Position numbers and translations under genes: made by a program. This document shows positions 5,845 to 7,363 of a stretch of DNA of 7,363 bases, piece by piece (position 1 is the first letter of the stretch; each line of letters opens with the position of its first letter). This DNA comes from an uncultured Fusibacter sp. (GTDB lineage: Bacteria; Bacillota; Clostridia; Peptostreptococcales; Acidaminobacteraceae): the NCBI GenBank assembly GCA_937958285.1, contig CALFXQ010000138.1, positions 1 to 7,363 of the forward strand, given 5' to 3'. The notes below the pieces were generated by a model. The model searched no databases. It was not told the DNA's origin and saw nothing but the letters and a program-made list of their open reading frames with translations.

Positions 5845-6772
5845 CTGCATCCACCCCCAAAAGTTTTGTAATTAAAGCCATCCGCACATAAACGCCCATT
5901 TTAGACTGATCGAAGTATACAGCGCGTTTATCGTCGTCTACTTCGTAAGTAATTTCGTTTACCCTAGGAAGTGGGTGGAGAATAATCATATCGTCTTTGG
6001 CTTTTTCTATGCTCTTTAGAGTCAGTATATATGAGTTCTTCAGTTTTAAATAGTCCTCTTCGTTAAAGAAGCGCTCTTTTTGAATGCGCGTACAATACAA
6101 AATATCAATTTGCTCGACTACGTCTTCTAAGTAACGCACCTCTTCAATTACTAAATGTGGGTACTTGTCCATCAACTGTCGCTTAAGTGACGATGGCAGT
6201 TTTAGTTCTTCTGGTGAAATTAGGATAAACTTCTTTGTATTGAATCGTGCAAGGGTCTTGATAAGCGAGTGGACAGTACGGCCATACTTGAGGTCGCCTT
6301 GGAAGGCGACGACATGATTCTCTAGGGTACCTTTATATTTTTTAATTGTGATTAAGTCTGTCAATGTCTGAGTTGGATGCTGGTGGCCGCCATCTCCAGC
6401 ATTGATAATTGGAATTTCTGCATAATGAGAAGCCAAAAGTGGCGCACCCTCTTTTGGGTGTCTCATTACCGCAATATCTGCATAATATGAAATCACTCTA
6501 ATTGTATCTGCCAATGATTCACCCTTCTTATCGGATGTAGAACTTGGATCGGCAAAACCGATAATGTTGCCTCCTAATCGGAGCATCGCCGAATCGAAGC
6601 TGAATTTTGTGCGTGTGCTTGGCTCATAAAAGAGCGATGCCAAAATTTTGCCCTCGCACATCTTGCTATAGGCCGATGGGTTGTTGTACATCTTGAGGCC
6701 TAGATCGACAAGTGCTTCCATTTCCTCATTTGTTAAATCCCCTGGTTCGATAAGATGTCTAATCGCTTCCAT
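5831..6772 (-). CDS. pyrB: Aspartate carbamoyltransferase catalytic chain
   Basis: This enzyme condenses carbamoyl phosphate and aspartate to N-carbamoyl-aspartate, the committed step of pyrimidine synthesis. Its 313 residues match the family (about 305-315). The ATG at 6772 has GGAGG 6 nt upstream. The carbamoyl-phosphate site is intact: STRT in FYEPSTRTKFSFD (48-60), the catalytic-loop lysines in SDKKGES (80-86), MRHPKEGA (103-110) and HPTQT (132-136). Later come the GDLKYGRTVHSL hinge (159-170) and the aspartate-side HPLPRVNEI (266-274), then YFDQSKMGVYVRMAL (286-300). It is the first gene of the operon, directly behind the attenuator leader. Together with pyrI it should form the allosteric holoenzyme. 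Confidence 0.98.
   Translation of the reverse strand: MEAIRHLIEPGDLTNEEMEALVDLGLKMYNNPSAYSKMCEGKILASLFYEPSTRTKFSFDSAMLRLGGNIIGFADPSSTSDKKGESLADTIRVISYYADIAVMRHPKEGAPLLASHYAEIPIINAGDGGHQHPTQTLTDLITIKKYKGTLENHVVAFQGDLKYGRTVHSLIKTLARFNTKKFILISPEELKLPSSLKRQLMDKYPHLVIEEVRYLEDVVEQIDILYCTRIQKERFFNEEDYLKLKNSYILTLKSIEKAKDDMIILHPLPRVNEITYEVDDDKRAVYFDQSKMGVYVRMALITKLLGVDADVRG
5851..5858 (-). promoter_or_regulatory. G-rich Shine-Dalgarno that decides the pyrI start
   Basis: The minus strand reads GGGGGTGG directly followed by ATGCAGATG. The spacing is zero to the first ATG (5850) and 6 nt to the second (5844), which favours the second. The site lies inside the 3' end of pyrB, so pyrI can be translated in a coupled manner. 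Confidence 0.7.
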
Positions 6773-6815
6773 AAAACTCCTCCTTTTGATCTCGCTGAAT
6801 CATTTTAAAGGCAAT

Positions 6816-6847
6816 AAAAAAACCTTCTATGCACATGCAAAGAAGGT
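6816..6847 (-). terminator. Leader attenuator terminator upstream of pyrB
   Basis: On the minus strand ACCTTCT (6841-6847) pairs perfectly with AGAAGGT (6822-6828). The interior TTGCATGTGCAT can add a short TGC/GCA stem. Seven T residues end at 6816. The terminator sits 43 nt before the pyrB start, inside the transcribed leader, so it should decide whether the operon is transcribed. Confidence 0.92.
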
Positions 6848-6872
6848 CATTGGCTATACCATGATCTTATTT
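6839..6872 (-). promoter_or_regulatory. Candidate antiterminator hairpin of the pyr leader
   Basis: On the minus strand AAATAAGATCAT (6861-6872) pairs with ATGACCTTCTTT (6839-6850) at 10 of 12 positions. Two further G-C pairs follow after a bulge, with a 5-nt loop (6854-6858). It uses the 5' arm of the terminator, so the two structures exclude each other. An alternative uses GAGGTGGC (6890-6897), the 3' side of the PyrR loop, pairing with GCC and ACCTT upstream of and inside the terminator. I cannot decide between them by eye. Confidence 0.6.
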
Positions 6873-6884
6873 CGAACGCGTGCA

Positions 6885-6914
6885 CCTTGGCCACCTCTCG
6901 GGTGGTCTTAAAGG
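6885..6914 (-). promoter_or_regulatory. PyrR-binding hairpin (anti-antiterminator)
   Basis: The minus strand folds as a lower stem CCTT/AAGG, an asymmetric internal loop with TAAGA on the 5' side and CC on the 3' side, and an upper stem CCACC/GGTGG capped by CGAGA. The core CCCGAGAGGT fits the known PyrR-site consensus CCNGNGAGGY, and the layout of stem, purine-rich bulge and stem is the one PyrR binds. With UMP bound, PyrR would stabilise this hairpin and favour termination. The pyrR gene itself is not in the window. Confidence 0.88.
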
Positions 6915-6931
6915 CTGATGTAATTTTTAAC

Positions 6932-6960
6932 ATCATAACACGTCCGTCTGTCAGATACAA
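6932..6960 (-). promoter_or_regulatory. pyr operon promoter (extended -10)
   Basis: The -10 is TATGAT (6932-6937), preceded by TGT to give the TG-n extension. TTGTAT (6955-6960) lies 17 nt upstream as a weak -35. A/T-rich sequence upstream (about 6961-6990) could act as an UP element. Transcription would start near 6925, giving a leader of about 150 nt that contains the whole attenuator. Confidence 0.75.
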
Positions 6961-7001
6961 GTACATAAATTTTATTTAATATCTTAGTTTTGTAGCCCTT
7001 T

Positions 7002-7363
7002 TTAGATGAACATTTTTCTATGCCTAATGCCCATGTATCCCAGAAATGCCGCTGAGGCCATCATAATCATCGCGCCTACATTCAGCGTTGTCATGAGTCC
7101 CTCTGTAAATGGGACGGATAAACCAAAGGATTCTGCTTGCTTGGCAATATAATCCATATAACCCTGATCGATAGCTAATAATATATTCTTAAAGTGCAAT
7201 GTGCCGACCATAAGTGCTAGTGGAGACATTGCTCCGCCTGTGATGAGTCCGTTGAGAGTGCGTTTTTTCATACCGCGCAGCCCCATAAAAGTCGGTACGA
7301 CCATAATGAGAGGCAAGACAAAACCAAAATATTGCGGTGTGATGATATAAAAAAACATCGTGG
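7002..7363 (-). CDS. Small integral membrane protein, function unknown, possibly 5'-truncated by the window
   Basis: The frame ends at a TAA at 7002-7004 and is open to the right edge. The outermost visible ATG is at 7358, giving 118 residues, but only 5 nt lie beyond it, so no ribosome site can be judged. Three hydrophobic helices are seen (about residues 4-27, 37-56 and 87-111 from that ATG). The loop GMKKR (29-33) and the tail RHRK (112-115) are basic, so by the positive-inside rule both face the cytosol and residues 57-86 lie outside. That puts the visible N-terminus outside, which suggests either an N-out protein or at least one further helix beyond the edge. I recognise no family. No terminator is visible between it and the pyr promoter. 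Confidence 0.7.
   Translation of the reverse strand, partial: TMFFYIITPQYFGFVLPLIMVVPTFMGLRGMKKRTLNGLITGGAMSPLALMVGTLHFKNILLAIDQGYMDYIAKQAESFGLSVPFTEGLMTTLNVGAMIMMASAAFLGYMGIRHRKMFI

Noticed and set aside
6917..6934. Inverted repeat GATGT/ACATC around the pyr transcription start, a possible operator.
   Set aside because: It is only 5 bp per arm with an 8-nt A/T-rich spacer, short enough to arise by chance. The attenuator already explains regulation.
6847..6936. A 29-codon frame (ATGATG..., ending in TGA at 6847) running through the pyr leader up to the terminator, resembling a leader peptide.
   Set aside because: Its start codons lie inside the predicted -10 hexamer, upstream of the expected transcription start, and no Shine-Dalgarno precedes them. 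It could only be translated from read-through RNA.
1..7363. CRISPR arrays, tRNA or rRNA genes, insertion sequences.
   Set aside because: No regularly spaced repeats, cloverleaf-like sequences, transposase motifs or terminal inverted repeats were seen on either strand.

Overview
The window looks like a chromosomal segment from a low-to-moderate G+C Firmicute, most likely a member of Clostridia. Three points support this. The pyrimidine operon uses the PyrK/PyrD (class 1B) dihydroorotate dehydrogenase pair and a PyrR-type leader attenuator. It also carries pyrI, the aspartate carbamoyltransferase regulatory chain, which Bacillus-type operons lack. The promoters and Shine-Dalgarno sites are strong and of Gram-positive type. 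Genus cannot be read from the sequence. All supported genes lie on the minus strand, so the window is best read from right to left.

Right edge (7002-7363): the 3' end, or possibly all, of a small three-helix membrane protein of unknown function. No terminator is visible behind it.

Centre (6960-1243): a complete pyr transcription unit. An extended -10 promoter (6932-6960) is followed by a roughly 150-nt leader. The leader holds a PyrR-binding hairpin with the hallmark CC-NGNGA-GG loop, a candidate antiterminator and an intrinsic terminator. The genes follow in the order pyrB, pyrI, pyrC, pyrF, pyrK, pyrD, and a strong intrinsic terminator closes the unit. Together they cover carbamoyl-aspartate formation (PyrB catalytic and PyrI regulatory chains), ring closure (PyrC), oxidation to orotate (PyrD with electron-transfer subunit PyrK) and OMP decarboxylation (PyrF). 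PyrE, the carbamoyl-phosphate synthase genes and pyrR are not in the window. A strong 11-bp hairpin sits between pyrI and pyrC.

Left part (1243-1): a second unit with its own extended -10 promoter directly behind the pyr terminator. It encodes a 31-residue membrane miniprotein resembling Prli42 (1104-1199), a 249-residue membrane-anchored exported protein with a probable concanavalin-like fold, a 72-residue protein that looks like a bare WYL-type domain, and the start of a protein whose N-terminus resembles RtcB RNA ligases. The last two overlap in an ATGATTGA junction and are probably translationally coupled. This accessory cluster, a putative ligand-sensing WYL module next to a putative RNA-repair ligase and downstream of membrane proteins, is the least ordinary part of the window.
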